64,000 nt of DNA from Ianthella basta (GCA_964019415.1 OZ025884.1:4347193-4411192); one strand, 5' to 3'; shown: positions 25,188 through 37,945, numbered from the stretch's first letter. A program made the numbers and translations. Notes: generated by a model not told the origin, from the letters alone.

Positions 25188-27657
25188 TTACTGTGGGCGC
25201 ATATACCGAATGGTGTTTTCACTCAAGATGTGATCAGCAACAGTCTGGAGGATAGGGTTGTCTGATCCGGCACACTCAGAAGCTCTGGTGTTAGCATTAG
25301 GGCTATAGACCATGTGGTGCAGCTGGACTAGCTCATGGGGGTCAGGTCGGGTGGCCTGGAAGGCAAAGAGTAGGGATATAAGCATGGTGATACAGCTGGG
25401 TTGGATAGCAATAGTGCTTCACTGCAAAGAAACAGAAGTGTATGGATGACACCGGCCAGTTAGTCATGTTGACATGCAGGAGGATGACTCTGGGAGTATG
25501 CTAGTATTGCTATTGTTGATCTTGCCAAATGAATGGTTTGGTCTATATCTGCCAGACTACATACATAAGTTTGGTCATCAACAGTTGCATCACAAGATCA
25601 TAAAAACTAGCAGCTAGCTAATTCAGTGGTGTTCACGCTCTAAACTGGTCTGTGCTAGTGCAGAAAGCTAGCTAAGTCTATCTAGCAAGCTCTAGATATT
25701 AGTCATAATAAACTCACTGCAGTGTCACCACATGTGTCAGTAGGGGTGTATCCACTCCACATTGCTTCACCTAGTACCAAGAAGTCTGCTGCCTCTTGGG
25801 GTGTCATGCCCAAGCGAAAGGTTTCACATTCTTCTACTGTCAGACTATTGACTGAAGTAGGGCTGCCACAATGGAAGAACTCTGCTCCTGGGCAACCTTT
25901 GTATCCATTGAAACCATATGCAGCTATGGGGCATAGGGGGAATGCATACACAAAGATGTGTCCATTGATCTGCTATGGCTTGACCAAGTGCTAAGGCTAT
26001 ACAATGGAATCCGTCAACACTTGAATCCCAAGGACATGCATGAACCTCCATGACCAGTTAACTCGTGATGCATTAAGACATACCACCATCTGGGATGTTG
26101 CTCTTGATTGCTGTGTACTTTGTGTAATATGGGTTGTTATTCAAGGAGGCACTGGAACACCTGTTAGAAAACAGTGACATTATATCAATTGCCATGGTGT
26201 AATGCTACGTATGAAGACTAACAGATAACTCTCCAATGAACTGTCAGAAAACTCACAGTGTTGTAATGGGTGTATTGAGGGCTCTGCATCTACAGCCTTC
26301 GGCTGTGGCAGCATTGTCATGCCGGGAGGCCAGAATGTTTACTGTATGATTACTGGTTCCTAGGAAAATAGCCACATCTCTCTGTAGCAGCAGGGTAGCA
26401 AAAGGTGGAAATGTTTGAAGCTGAAGTGTACACAACACAAAGCAAGTGCAGACACAGTTACAGTGAAGTATATACCTTGCTGACTGGCGGGTCATAGTAG
26501 GCAACAAGCATCTCAAATCCAACCCCTTCATTCGTTGCATTGCTAACAAAGAAGGTTTCCACTCCATTTCCAAGAAAGTCATTGTTTATCACAGCTGGAA
26601 GACCTTGTGAGTTCCCGCATGTGACCAAGTCTTCGTTGAAGTTGTCCGACTGAATCATAAGCTTGTCGTCACAGTTTCCAGACACTTGGTGTATGCCTCG
26701 TGCTGTGAGACTAATATAGATGCCTGAACCTGGCTCAGGGATGTTCCAGTAACATAAAGTGTTGTTTGGGTAAGGTGTTGGACTGGCAATGAAGAATACA
26801 CGCTCTGATATGCTGAGACAAACTTCATGAATTGGGACTGGGTCTACATTGCAGACCAGCTTCACAATGGCCTCCGTCACGGTTTCCATCCTATAAATGA
26901 AGCAAGTATGATGTCACAAGAGGCCGAACAACATCCACATGCTGCTGCACATGTGTACCCGCTATGGTATTGGAGGATTAGATAAAGGAAGGGTGCTGAG
27001 CTGGCCTTGGTTCCCAATCACTCACTATTATGCATGGTTACTGCTCACTGAGCTAAACACAGCAAGTATACAACTGTTGCACAGCAATGAGATATGTGTA
27101 TGCACCCCAAAACTGTCAAACACTGCACAGTGCACTGCTGACTACCTGCTAGCAATGCATTATAATAACAATGAATATACAGCGACGTGCAGTTTACACC
27201 GCCATAACACTGTACTACAGCGTGCGGCCAGCTAGGTGTTACGAAGAGTGAGTGCTGTAATTAGCTACTTACATTGTATACCCCAGGATTACACAAATTG
27301 ATTCATCTGCCGTCAGGCCGAAGGTGTCCAAGTACTCCTGACAAGCCACGAGATCAGCCACAACATTACCCGTTTCGACCACTTGGTACTCTCCAGTGGG
27401 CACTTCAACAACGCTGTACTTGTAGCAAGCGCCGCACCTGAACATGGACCAATAAGCAGGGAAGGTTCGGTACATTGCGTCGCAGTTTGTGCACGTGTGC
27501 ACGTCTAGCGGCATTTCCATGTGTGTGTGCGTGTGTCGGTACTGAGCGACACTTACCCCTCTTCTGGTATTTCAGGTATGGTGCAGTTGAGATCACTTGC
27601 TGCAGCGAGCACCAGGGCAGAGAGAAAGGCAAGACCAATTCCTCTGAGCTTGTCCAT
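25188..27657 (-). CDS. secreted CUB-domain protein C (seven exons, paralogue family)
   Basis: Exons in transcript order: 27657-27557, 27437-27273, 26890-26476, 26381-26257, 26160-26084, 25923-25718, 25355-25188; total 1257 nt, 418 aa. Signal peptide MDKLRGIGLAFLSALVLAAA, then SDLNCTIPE. Exon 2 has CGACYKYSVVEVPTGEY. The CUB-like exon has LCYWNIPEPGSGIYISL, GNCDDKLMIQ, DLVTCGNSQG and a GVGFEMLVAYY strand. Exon 4 has EGCRCRAL. Exon 6 has GFNGYKGCPGAEFF, then LTVEECETFRLGMT. The last exon begins ATRPDPHELVQLHHM and holds ECAGSDNPILQTV. Intron phases are identical to A and B. It is the most diverged of the three; LWCGC becomes MWSGY. Function unknown. Confidence 0.86.
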
Positions 27658-30268
27658 CTTCCTTGATTCGTTCTACGGAACTAGATGCGAACGCGCCGAC
27701 TCTGCTCTGCTGTCTTCGATTCCCACGCTTTTATCGAAGCGCCTCAATAGTCTGACGTCGTTGCGCGTCACTTGTCATATAAAGGCGTTAGGTGTACCTT
27801 AAAAAGTGTTATTAGGGACGCGCGCATCCGCACATATTCCGACTAATAAGGAAGTGCATCCGGATCCGCCCACTTCTATGCATTTTACTACAATCATGAT
27901 GCAAAATAATTGCAATATTATATTACACTAATGATGCACGGTTTACCTGGTCCCTAGTAGGGCAAAGCACTGCCTATGTGTTGATGGGAGTCATTAGGAA
28001 TGAAGAGTTCAGTGGTGCATATCACGGAGGAAGCAATAGCATGTATTTCTGAACATATACCTGAACAAAGCAATGCTGCATGTTTCGATCATGTAGGATC
28101 AATCTCAGAAGGACAGTCTATTACATTGCAATGCTGTTAAATACATGCCATCTTTGCACTCTTTCACTTCATCCATTGCATGTCCTTCACAGATATATTA
28201 CCAGGTGAAGAAATGGTGAGAATGTGGCTAAAAATTAATATATTTCCTTGAATTATGCTAGGCACTACACTATCCCTCCTTGGTCCTCAGCTTCATAAAG
28301 TGTTGGTATTCTCCGGAGGGGTGAACCTATTATTGCTATAGCTATCATAGTTTGTATAATATTATGTATGTGAACATACATTGAATGACACTGTAGCAGT
28401 ACTAGTGCTCTATAGAGTGTTTGGCATGAATGTAGAGGACAGGACAGAGGCTGCATGCCACACTGACAGCGTCATGTGTACGTACAAGTGAAAGCCACTT
28501 ATATTACCAAATTTGGTATGATTGTTGTAGGCTTCATAGCACCTTGAATGCCAATCACAGAGCTTCTCTTACATACATTAATGAAATTACTTACCTTGTT
28601 TCCTTGTGTACGAAATGAGCTGTCTCCAAGTTGACTGCTGAAGGCAACCATTTAATGCGACGAAGCCAGTACTATAGCTTATGCTTGGCTGCCCATCTCC
28701 TGGAGTAACATCCATATTGCAGGTGATCGAGATGCAGCTACTAATGTGCAGATGGTAATGTAGCTATAACTGTTATGTGCAAGATATGCTAGGCATCCCT
28801 TGTATTCTGTAAACACTGCAGTGAGGGCCCTGGAGTATACTTATGTCCCATTATAGGAGGTATACAATGGCATTAACATAACCATATTGACTGATTTCTG
28901 CTAAAATACATAGCCAGTCACTTCCAATGACATGTCTGGATTGGGTAAGCGATCTCCCTTTGGGTGGGCCCCCCATGAACCTCATGCCCAATGAATGTAC
29001 AAAGGATATTGGCAGCAAGTAAAGTTAAAGGTGTGGGTGTGTATGCAACCTTAGTGTATGACAAAAAATGTACTTAAAGTAAGCTACATGAAAGTGATTT
29101 CAAATGTGAGGTTAATGGAGAAATGATAAAGGCTAAGGTTAGAGTATAGAGGATAAGCATTATTGCACATGTACATGTAGCTGAACAAAAGCTGTAGAAC
29201 TAAAGGAAGTATATCATGCAGAACAATCAATCCTGACTTCCTGATGGATTTTATTTTAATGTCTGTCCTCTGACACAAGGCCTAGCTCTCATGATGACAT
29301 TCATTTGTGGATTTTATTACAGAAACCAACACATGCACACAGCAGCAAAAATGAAGCCATGCCACATCATCAGGGCCATAAGAAGGGAGAAAACATCACA
29401 GCATGTAAGATAGACCACGTGTTACCCTGTCTATATGTTCAACAACTCTAACTTGGTGGCTGGGATAGTTGCAATTTCGACACAAATAAACATTGGAAAA
29501 TTGAATTACAGATTTATGCTGCTCACACATACTACGGCAACAATTAGTAACATCTGTAATAAATCTGCACTATAACACTGATCATATCAGTATGTGCCAC
29601 TGTTGTTCACTACATGAAGGCAAGTTATCACAAAGCAATACCTGCATTTCTTTGCTACTGTACACCAAACCTAAAGTACAGCACAATGTTGCAATCCCAT
29701 TGTTTGGTGTGGACAGACCATAGATTAATAATACTGAGTACAAAAGAATGACTTGGTGATTGCACACAAACTGTTATTACCTACACCACACAATGCCGCA
29801 CCCTCAAATCCTGAAGAAGCCGTGAACAGGCACAGACAATCAGGATTCAGTGTTCCCAACCCACACCCATCTGCTACAATGATACTCCATACCATCCAGA
29901 CCAATTCTCCACATATGGTTGGCACATAATGTGCACTAACACCAGGTACATAAATGGGCAACAGATGGATCAATAGGGAGAGCTGTCAACAAACCACCTA
30001 TTTTGAAGACACCCTATGACCGTTGAATACCAGTATATACATTCACACATAAGGGAACTCCTACAGTGCAGAGGGACACTGGGCAGCTGTGCATGGACTG
30101 ACCTTGGCATGTGTTACTCCCATGTGTGGCATTCACCCAATAACATCATTACTCATTACTGTGCCTTAATGATGTAATCTGAACACAGAACCCATTCACC
30201 TCTTGTGCTGCCCTGAAGTCAGATCTGTACTCCTTGAGAGCAATTTCTGCTGGTTGCTAGCTACCATA
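27658..30268. other. intergenic stretch upstream of CUB gene C
   Basis: No supported gene. A minus-strand GATAAAAG near 27728-27735 could serve as a TATA-like element for gene C, weakly. The rest holds only short ORFs. Confidence 0.45.
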
Positions 30269-30444
30269 TACAGTGAAACCTATCTAAGACAACGTGTTGG
30301 CCAGTTCTAAGTGACCTTTATGAGGGGTGGCTGCCATACAGAAGTGGGTTGCAATGTTTCAGTGCTATTTGAGGCCAGGGAAGCTGGCTGCATTAGAGAG
30401 GTGGCTGCCTAGCACTGTGAACATCTTAGACACGCTCCACTGTA
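30269..30444. mobile_element. 176-bp MITE, same family as 15295-15464
   Basis: Begins TACAGTGAAACCTATCTAAG and ends ACTGTA after a block near ACATCTTAGACACGCTCC. The internal sequence is colinear with the 15.3 kb copy but clearly diverged. Confidence 0.85.
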
Positions 30445-30889
30445 TTATGCAAATGAACACTAAGCACACACCACCCCTTTTGAATCTTCAGCAAGTCTAA
30501 GGTTATATCCACACTACCTTTAGCAGCATTTGTACGCATTAAGAAATTAAAGCAGGCTCCTTTAGATCAACAGGCCACACGGTCCTTCAGTAGCAGGCAC
30601 ACATGCTGCCACCTTCCTGGTGCCAGTTGAATCATGCATGCATCAATGACTAAAACTGTCAGGCTTCTTTTATTTCACTGGTTGATCTTTACAACCAATG
30701 TGGGAGATTGTTTCACAGTGACGTATCTGCCATTTAATAATTGTCAAGCTGACATCAAGTCAATTCCATCTTGAAAGTGAAGCACACAATGTATATACGT
30801 ATAATGGTGATTACATTGAAGCCTCGTGCGGCTGTGAAGACATACAACAAATAGCAGTCAGTCTGAGACATACATACCAGTTGCCCCAA

Positions 30890-31180
30890 ATACCAGCCTC
30901 AGGCAACTGGCACATGACAGGGGTATCACATTCAGAAGAAGCACTGTTCTGCACGTGACTTACAAGGAACGTGCTGCTCTTACTTGATCTTGCCACACAA
31001 TGCCAGACTGATGCCTACACGCACACAGTAGATTAATACTTACTACTGTGGGGTTTGGTTGCCTGTCACAACAGAGGCCACCACCATGCTCTGTTGGTTT
31101 AAGTGGTACACGTGCTGCCACGTACACAGTGCCTATCATAAGCAGTATGCATTGGCACATGTACCAAGTATAGGTAGTGG
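30890..31180 (-). other. possible exons of a small Cys-rich secreted protein
   Basis: On the minus strand a frame reads MCQCILLMIGTVYVAA, which could be a signal peptide. It continues RVPLKPTEHGGGLCC up to a GTAAGT donor near 31047. A downstream open stretch has CDTPVMCQLPEAGIWGNW ending at a GTATGT donor near 30880. I could not join these exons in frame with confidence. This may be chance. Confidence 0.2.
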
Positions 31181-31189
31181 AGCACAATG

Positions 31190-33289
31190 AGTTGACATGC
31201 TAATACGCTATGATGATAGACAATAATAAATCGCTCTGTAGTCCTCTCTGCAGACACCAGCAATTAAGCATCTGAACCGGCTCCCTACATTTTCAGGTAA
31301 CAAGGAAGACTATTTAAGCGACAGTGAATATTAATACTGAGAGCTCTTTACTAGACCTGTGGTCCAGTTTGGTCTTAGACTACAAGGTATGGGTACAGGT
31401 GACGGCCTGATCTCTCCCATCTCTGCCCCTTTGTTAATGCTTGTCCTCAGAAACAAGAGTTAACACAATCTCACAGTCCAAAGGCTACCTTGCACTCTCA
31501 TGACAGTACACTCAACACAGGCTGTACCAATCTAAAGCCACCTAAGGCCACCGTCCCTCTCTCCTACTTACGTCAGTGCTGGTCCAGAGAAGAGTGATGG
31601 ATTCACATGAAGCCATAGCAAGGCACACACCTACGCATCATACCCCACTCAACTACATACGTATGTATATACATAGGTGCACATATCATATACTTGGCTC
31701 AGTTGCCATGGAGTGCATCTTGTTACACAAGACAACCTCTAAGTGGCCACATGAAAGATACAAAATGGCTTTCATACATAGCAGTACCTTTAGCTCACCC
31801 ATGACAACATTCAGCTGTCACGTACCATACAGTAGCAGCACTTAGTAACAGCCGCGGTCTTATGAATATAGGCAGTGGACCAACCCCACCTCCTCACAGC
31901 AACAGTGGCATGACAATTTGAACCACCTCAACAGAGATCACCCACCAATTAATGGCAGCATTCTCTAGACCTTCACAAAATATGTTACAATGGTCACAAG
32001 CAATGCAGTACGTACGTATACTAGACTTGCCAGTCACTCATTGACTACACAGACCTGTGCACACACATGCACTGTAGGTGACCTTCACACACCACTGCTG
32101 AGAATTACCACATACCTACAGTAGGAACAAAATGAATCTATAGTGCGTGACACCCACTGACTGAGTCACCACACCTGGTCACGCACGTCGGTACCGCAGG
32201 AGATAAAGGGTCGCCACTAGCAAATAAGGCTGAGTCTCCAAATAGAATCCTAGTTCAACAGGTGTGCATATCCCGAATAGGGCACGACATACCTACAATG
32301 TACAGGAGATAACAGGACAACAACTGATTGTCAACTGCCTGCAGTGGGGGCACTAGCACTGTACATGTCAGTGAATATGGCAGTTGCTAAGTGGTTGCTA
32401 GAAATCACCACTGAACTTTAACCTCACTGACTGTGTCGGACTATGCACCTATATACGTATATACGTACGTATAAGCAAGATCTGTCAGTGAACAATGTAC
32501 GTAGCATGCAAAGGTAACTGTGTTCTCTTCAAATATTCTCACCCATTATAATTATATGCACTCGGAATAATCATTGTAATTGGCAAGAATGACAAGTCAT
32601 TGAACATGTACATGCAATAGGTTAATCCCAGAAGGGATCCCGTTCTCCGTCTCTCTCAGCAATCCCAAGCACCGCTGCCGTATTCCCCCACTGGATAGCT
32701 ATTGAGAGCTTCTGCAGGAGGTACTCCTTGCTTCTAGCTTCTCCAGTCACCTGATGGAGATGTTGTCCTAGGTCACTCACCCTAACCCTAACCCCAACCC
32801 CAACCTCTACCATTACAATTTGATCAGATCCTTGGAAGCACTTGTGTGGCATCTTTCCTTCTCCCCAGGTACACTTGTATATTGGAATAGCGTTGCTCAT
32901 GACCAGGAGAGATCACAACAAATGAGGAGGACCATATCCATTAACGGATAGATGGAGGGAGTATTTTGGTCTACTTTGAGGAGCAACTAGTTCAAATCTA
33001 GAAGTGATATATGATGATGCAGGGAAGGTGGATAACGAAGAGATCAAAGTTGAATGGGGGAAAGCGGAAGCAGTGTGTGGCATAGGTAGGTGGTGAATTG
33101 CTTAAGGCAGGTGGATGGTCCACAGTGAGATAGCAGACTGAAGTGCTAAGAATGACAGGAAGAAAGGGAACAGTACCACTGGAATGAAGAAGATCCATCA
33201 CAGTGCCCTTGCACAATAAGGATACCAAGCTATGTAGAATGCAAGAACTACTGAAGTTTCAGTCTCCTTAGTGACCAGGGTAAGTATAA
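31190..33289. other. intergenic stretch
   Basis: No gene recognised. A short minus-strand ORF at 32622-32900 contains a run of CCCTAACCC-like repeats on the plus strand (32779-32808), too short and degenerate to call a telomeric relic. Confidence 0.45.
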
Positions 33290-34050
33290 TTATGCAAGGG
33301 TGTTGAATAAGAGAGAAAGGGGCAGATCAGTGGCAGGGTATTTGGGTTGCAAGGAGGGTTTTGGAAAGGGATCAAGCTGCATTGATCAAATATTCACCAC
33401 AGGGCAGCTGATGGGGAAATTAATTAAGAAAATACAATGTTTAATGCCATATATGTCCTTAATGTCAGAAAGGGAAGCAGAGTGCTGCAGTGGTGTCAAG
33501 AACAGGAGGCAGCTGTGAGTTTAGGGTGCAGGGGAAGCCAGTAGGACATACTTCACTAACTTCCCTGCTTGGGTAGTAGTGAAGTAGGTCCTGGGTGTAG
33601 TGATGAAGGGTGATGGGTCAATACATAGATGAGGAAGTGGAGCCAGAAAAGGCACAGCAATTGGGGATGATCGGTGCCATGAGCAGGCAAGTGTTAGAGA
33701 AGAAGGCGAAGCTGAGCAGGAAGATAAAAATGAAGGTGTACAATGCATGGATAGTGCCCACGCTCCTATACAATTTGCCACGAACCCTGCAGGCCAGGCA
33801 CATGTCACAGCTACACACTGTAGAGATGAAACATTCAACAAGTGGCAGGGGAAACATCGGTGGTCTGTGTATGTAATGAAGAAGTGGGAGACATGCTAGG
33901 GTAGGAAGCAGTTGACATGGTGTAGAGAGGCAGAGCAGGTGGTTGGAAAAACTGACTGAAATGAGCAATGGAAGACTAAAACAGAGGGTGCACGTTAAAG
34001 TGGAAGGCCCACAACCAAGTGGTAGACCATGTAAGAGGACAGTCAAACAA
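33290..34050 (+). pseudogene. third non-LTR reverse transcriptase remnant
   Basis: Plus-strand fragments in several frames match LINE RT blocks: GFGKGSSCIDQIFTTGQLMG (the QxGFRxGRSCxDQI box), then KIKMKVYNAWIVPTLLYN and RHMSQLHTVEMKH (thumb region). A tail contains GRLKQRVHVKVEGPQPSGRP. The catalytic FADD block is missing. Frameshifted and inactive. Confidence 0.75.
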
Positions 34051-34404
34051 AGTTATAACCAGTGTAAAACAGCTTTAAACTAACCCATTAGACATACAGT
34101 AAGAACAATTATACTTTCATCTTTCATTAGGATGAGCATGCTATTTTGTGTTGGCAATCCCCACAAAGAGGGCACTGCATGAGACTGATTGATTATAACA
34201 CACAATGATTGTGCAATCATTTACACACTACCAATCAGTCTGGGCATAGTGAACTGTATGTAGGACATGTGTTGTCGGTCAGCACTGATGGAGGAGAAGT
34301 GAAGATCACTTAAGTAATAGGGCACAGGTTACACGTACAGCCAATAAATATGTTGCATTATTGACAATCAAAACAAATGAATCTCAAGTCAATGTCTGTT
34401 AGAG

Positions 34405-37400
34405 TCATAATTCTTTATTCTGCTGTCTAATTGCAGTCAGCAGTTCCCGAGCTGTGTTCTGAAGAGATGCCCAATAGGAGTCGGTATGGTCGTGCATGTC
34501 CCACTGTTTCAAACGCACCTCTAGAATCTGTGTGGCACCCACAAAGCTGCATACATCAGCACATGCCTGCATGCCTTCAATGGCCTTCTGCTGATGATCC
34601 AGATCAGGGTGGAGCAGCAGGCTAACCATAACACGACACCACACAGAGTCAGAGACTGTATTCAGCAAGATGGGTCTAAGAGGAAAAAGCCGTTAAGTGC
34701 TGAACACATCAAACCATGCGGACAGTTGTCAGCCCCATTACTCTATTGTGCTCCAATATATCAGATGTGGAACCATTCAGCTCACCCACACTATGTTTAT
34801 AAACATGGCATATGCATCACATACACACATCCCAGAAGGGTTTGTTTGGGGGTATTATGCGACTTAAACTAATGGCTATTGAGATATGAATACACTGAGT
34901 GGTGCATGCCACACATACCATGTGATACTACATTTCCTTGCATGGTTTAATCAGGGTGCACAGTGTTGTTTCTGCCACATAATCAAAGGGTTACATGTAT
35001 CAACACATCACGTAGCACGATAGCTAGGTACTACTGAAGTGAGGGTTTCTCAGCTGTCATAGGCATGAGAAAGCCCTGGGCCTGAGAGCCACCACCCCAT
35101 CAGGTGGGAGGAAGCCATGGTGATTGACCGGGCCAGAAGCTCCAGGGAACTGCTACTCAAAGAGCCAATCCACATCCGGCTGCTCCAACCTCCCCTCAAC
35201 AAGGATGTTGGACTTGAGCTGCCTGGGTGTTGGACAGCTGCCTCGAAAGGCAGTGAAGGCTGGGCCAATCAGAATCATTCCAACAGCACCCTTTCATGAT
35301 GCAATTTCCAGTGACAGCAGATGATGAGATGCATTGCTATAACATGAGTGCTCATGCTAGCTTCTTTTCTTTTACCCTGAAGAAGACCAGAGCATCTGGT
35401 CGAAATGTCAGCAAGGTTCAAACCCTGCTGTGATCAAGCTGGTAATTGGAGAACCAACCCCTTTCTCAGCTAGGTACAACTGTATGTGTTCAGTGTACAC
35501 TAAGCACCTCACATTGCTGACTTACCTCAGTGTGGTCTGTTCACTACTGGCATCCTCTCCCTCCTGTACATTGAAGGCATACAGTACATTGAATCATGAT
35601 GTGAAGCTCAAAGAGTATGGAAGCAATTTCATCAATTGGATAGTATGTGGTGCACATGCCACAGTAGCAGCTGTCATCATTTAAGTTTGTTCTGACCAAA
35701 AGGTTCACAATGTTTCGGTATATACTGTACAGTAGCATTCTGCATTCACCATGTCACAGCACTCTTAGCTAGCCAGTCTAACTGTTGTGTGCACATAAAT
35801 GTGTATACTAATAGACTTCATTATTCATTACATAAATTGTCATTACTTGTCACCAACATCAATATAAGTTGTGGGAGACTAGGAGTGCTGTTTGTTGCCT
35901 TCACTGATGAAGGTAGCTGAGTGCTAACAATACGTCTGAACCTTCCGATAGAGTGAACAGATCTGAACAATGTGAGACTACCTAGCCACTCAGGACTGGT
36001 CAAACTCAATATAAGCCACTGACATATATCAACACAGCATAGAAAGATATGTATGTACTTAGCAGCAGTGAATAATAAGGAACTAGCAATGTGTGTGCGT
36101 ACCACACATGTGCATACCAGTTCATTCAGCATGTCTGTCAGGAACACAAGTGCTTTAATCTGGTACTTTGTGCTCCTGTCCTGCAGGTCCCTGCCAACAA
36201 CATGCAGCCCATCCAGTGTCACAATGAAGTGCTGCTGAGCATCACGATTGTGTCTAAGTATGGCACTAATGGCAAAGAGTGCCCTCCGCTGTAGAGTGTC
36301 TGACTCAGGATCACCGGAGGGGTGCAGGGAAGGGAGTAGGGAGTTCAAGCAGCCAAGAACCAAAGCTTGTTGCTGTACGACCGGGTTGCTGTTCAGGGAT
36401 AACAGGGAAGGGTTGGCATGAACCACTCAGGATGCACTGCAGTGCCACTCTAATGCATTGTATGCATCACAAACACAGTAGAGGATTTAAAGCCTCTTTC
36501 CTAACATTCTTACAGGTACTTGTACGTGAGCAGTGCATGCAAAGTATAGACCCCTTGCAAAGGTAGTGTGGATCCATCCTTGAGGAGTCAATTCTAATAG
36601 TGTTCCAATGGGTAAAATTACATTCTAGAGGTACATACTCTCTGCCACTGTTTGAAGACTCCTATATGTATGTGTACATGGCATTGTTAAACTGCCAGTG
36701 CTGCCCCAATACAAGGAACTGCATGGTGGAAATATGCAGGGTAAGCAAATAAGTAGCAGCTATATGTGCTGAATGAAAGTAGGAAGAGGCTATATCCTGC
36801 ATTCTTGTTTATAGCAGCCGCAGACATCATTGGACAAGTAGATGTAATTTGAGCAATTAAAATACACACCAGTCAGTGCTTGTACGTATGCCTTTGATCA
36901 TACAGTTAAACTACACTGTGTGCTTACAAAGTACTTTGTATGCAGCATAGTCAGTGGAACAAGATGACTGTGCCTTACACCAATGAAGCAGACATGATAG
37001 CTACCTCTGGTGTATTGCTGTTGACAAGCCTCACCTCTGTGCAGCTGATCCAATGACTTGTGCGGCCATAGAGCGAATGACAGTGCTTGTGTGGTTCAAG
37101 AACTTCATAACAAGACTAAGCCCTCCAACAGTGGCAAAGAACTCGCCATTGTCAATCTGATGCACAAAGTACTCCAACTCTTGCATGCTGTGAGTCAAGT
37201 CATCAAGAGTGGCATTACTCCTGGCAAGAACATCAAAGTGCTCCAGCATTGCTCTGTGCTCCTTGGTAAGAAACTTCTCTCCAAACCTGTCCATGACCTC
37301 GTCCTCTTCCTTGCTCCATTCAGACACTGCTGGCTCATTGCCTGAGTCCATACCCATGGAGGGTGACCCATTTGGGATATGGGGAAGAAAGTGCAAGGTG

Positions 37401-37846
37401 TCCTGCTTCTGTTCTTTCAAGGACTCTCGCAGCTGTTCCTTAGTAAAAGCAACAGATTTCTTATTAACAATACCCACTCTGTCCGAGGACCCCAAATGGT
37501 TGGCTCGCCGAATGTCTTTATATGGCACACCTTGAACAGCTGGTTCTTCTGCACTGCTTAAGGCATCAACGTTGCTGCTTTCGTCTCCTTCCTGTTCACT
37601 GTCTTGTAACAGTTTAGCTTCTTTCTCCCCAGTCCGAAGGTTAATCCTCACATGAAGACCTGGAGGAATAGTCTCATCATCGCTGATGCGCTTCCACTCA
37701 GTGGTCGGCTCAAACAACTTTGTCTCCGGTTCCAAATCTGTGTCCTCCACAGCCAACTGTAAGTCGTCGCCATCATCAATCTCGTTGCTGTGTACGCAAG
37801 CGAGATAGATACAAAGATAAAGAAGAAATCCTCTTTGGACGGCCAT
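34405..37846 (-). CDS. SIL1: SIL1 nucleotide exchange factor for BiP
   Basis: ER-lumenal armadillo/HEAT-type protein that releases ADP from the Hsp70 BiP. Clear exons: 37846-37035, 36388-36118 and 34675-34405 (stop TGA). At least one short exon of phase 0 to 2 between 34676 and 36117 is not resolved. The N-terminus MAVQRGFLLYLCIYLACVHS is a signal peptide. Family landmarks are EWKRISDDETIPPGLHVRIN followed by LRTGEKEAKL (human: [20 protein letters not shown]), LEYFVHQIDNGEFF, GGLSLVMKFLN, RRALFAISAILRH and DSVWCRVMVSLLLHP. The length will be about 451 aa plus the missing exon, near the human 461. The C-terminus ends NKEL. The AATAAA formed by the Asn-Lys codons overlaps the CDS end. Confidence 0.92.
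35077..35250 (+). pseudogene. Penelope/GIY-YIG-type retroelement C-terminal fragment
   Basis: The plus strand reads HPIRWEEAMVIDRARSSREL, then KEPIHIRLLQPPLNKDVGLE and LPGCW. This is the pattern of the tail found after RT in Penelope-like and related elements (W-x-A-x-V-x-D...R...KEAIxIR...LNxDxGLELP). It lies in a SIL1 intron in the opposite orientation, 127 bp before a hammerhead-like core on the same strand. Confidence 0.6.
35377..35405 (+). other. hammerhead-ribozyme-like core near Penelope-like tail
   Basis: CTGAAGA is followed by a stem II (GACCAG - AGCAT - CTGGTC, six paired bases) and GAAA. The first box differs from CUGAUGA by one base. It follows the GIY-YIG-type tail at 35077-35250, as expected for the terminal repeat of Penelope-like elements. 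Confidence 0.5.
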
Positions 37847-37884
37847 CTTTACGCTTCTTCTGTGTTGCTTGCGTAATCTTCGTT

Positions 37885-37945
37885 ATTTTATACACACCGT
37901 CCGCAGAACACTGACGTGGCGACTGACGTGGCAAAGGATGGTTGG
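37885..37945 (-). promoter_or_regulatory. SIL1 promoter: TATA box, two TGACGTGG (UPRE) sites, ERSE-like site
   Basis: The minus strand has TATAAAAT at 37892-37885. Two TGACGTGG octamers, the core bound by XBP1/ATF6-type factors, lie on the plus strand at 37912-37919 and 37924-37931. The second overlaps an ER stress element spaced exactly as CCAAx-N9-CCACG (minus strand, 37945-37927), with C instead of T at position 5. All lie within about 100 bp of the SIL1 start. Predicted: induction of SIL1 by ER stress. Confidence 0.65.

Noticed and set aside
32779-32808. CCCTAACCC-like telomeric relic
   Set aside because: Only a few degenerate repeats; expected by chance in this composition.
35821-36426. 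Reading the SIL1 ORF straight through to 35821 as its natural C-terminus
   Set aside because: A good GT donor follows the conserved LTDMLNEL, and the true family C-terminus (DSVWCRVMVSLLLHP) is found in a downstream exon at 34405-34675.
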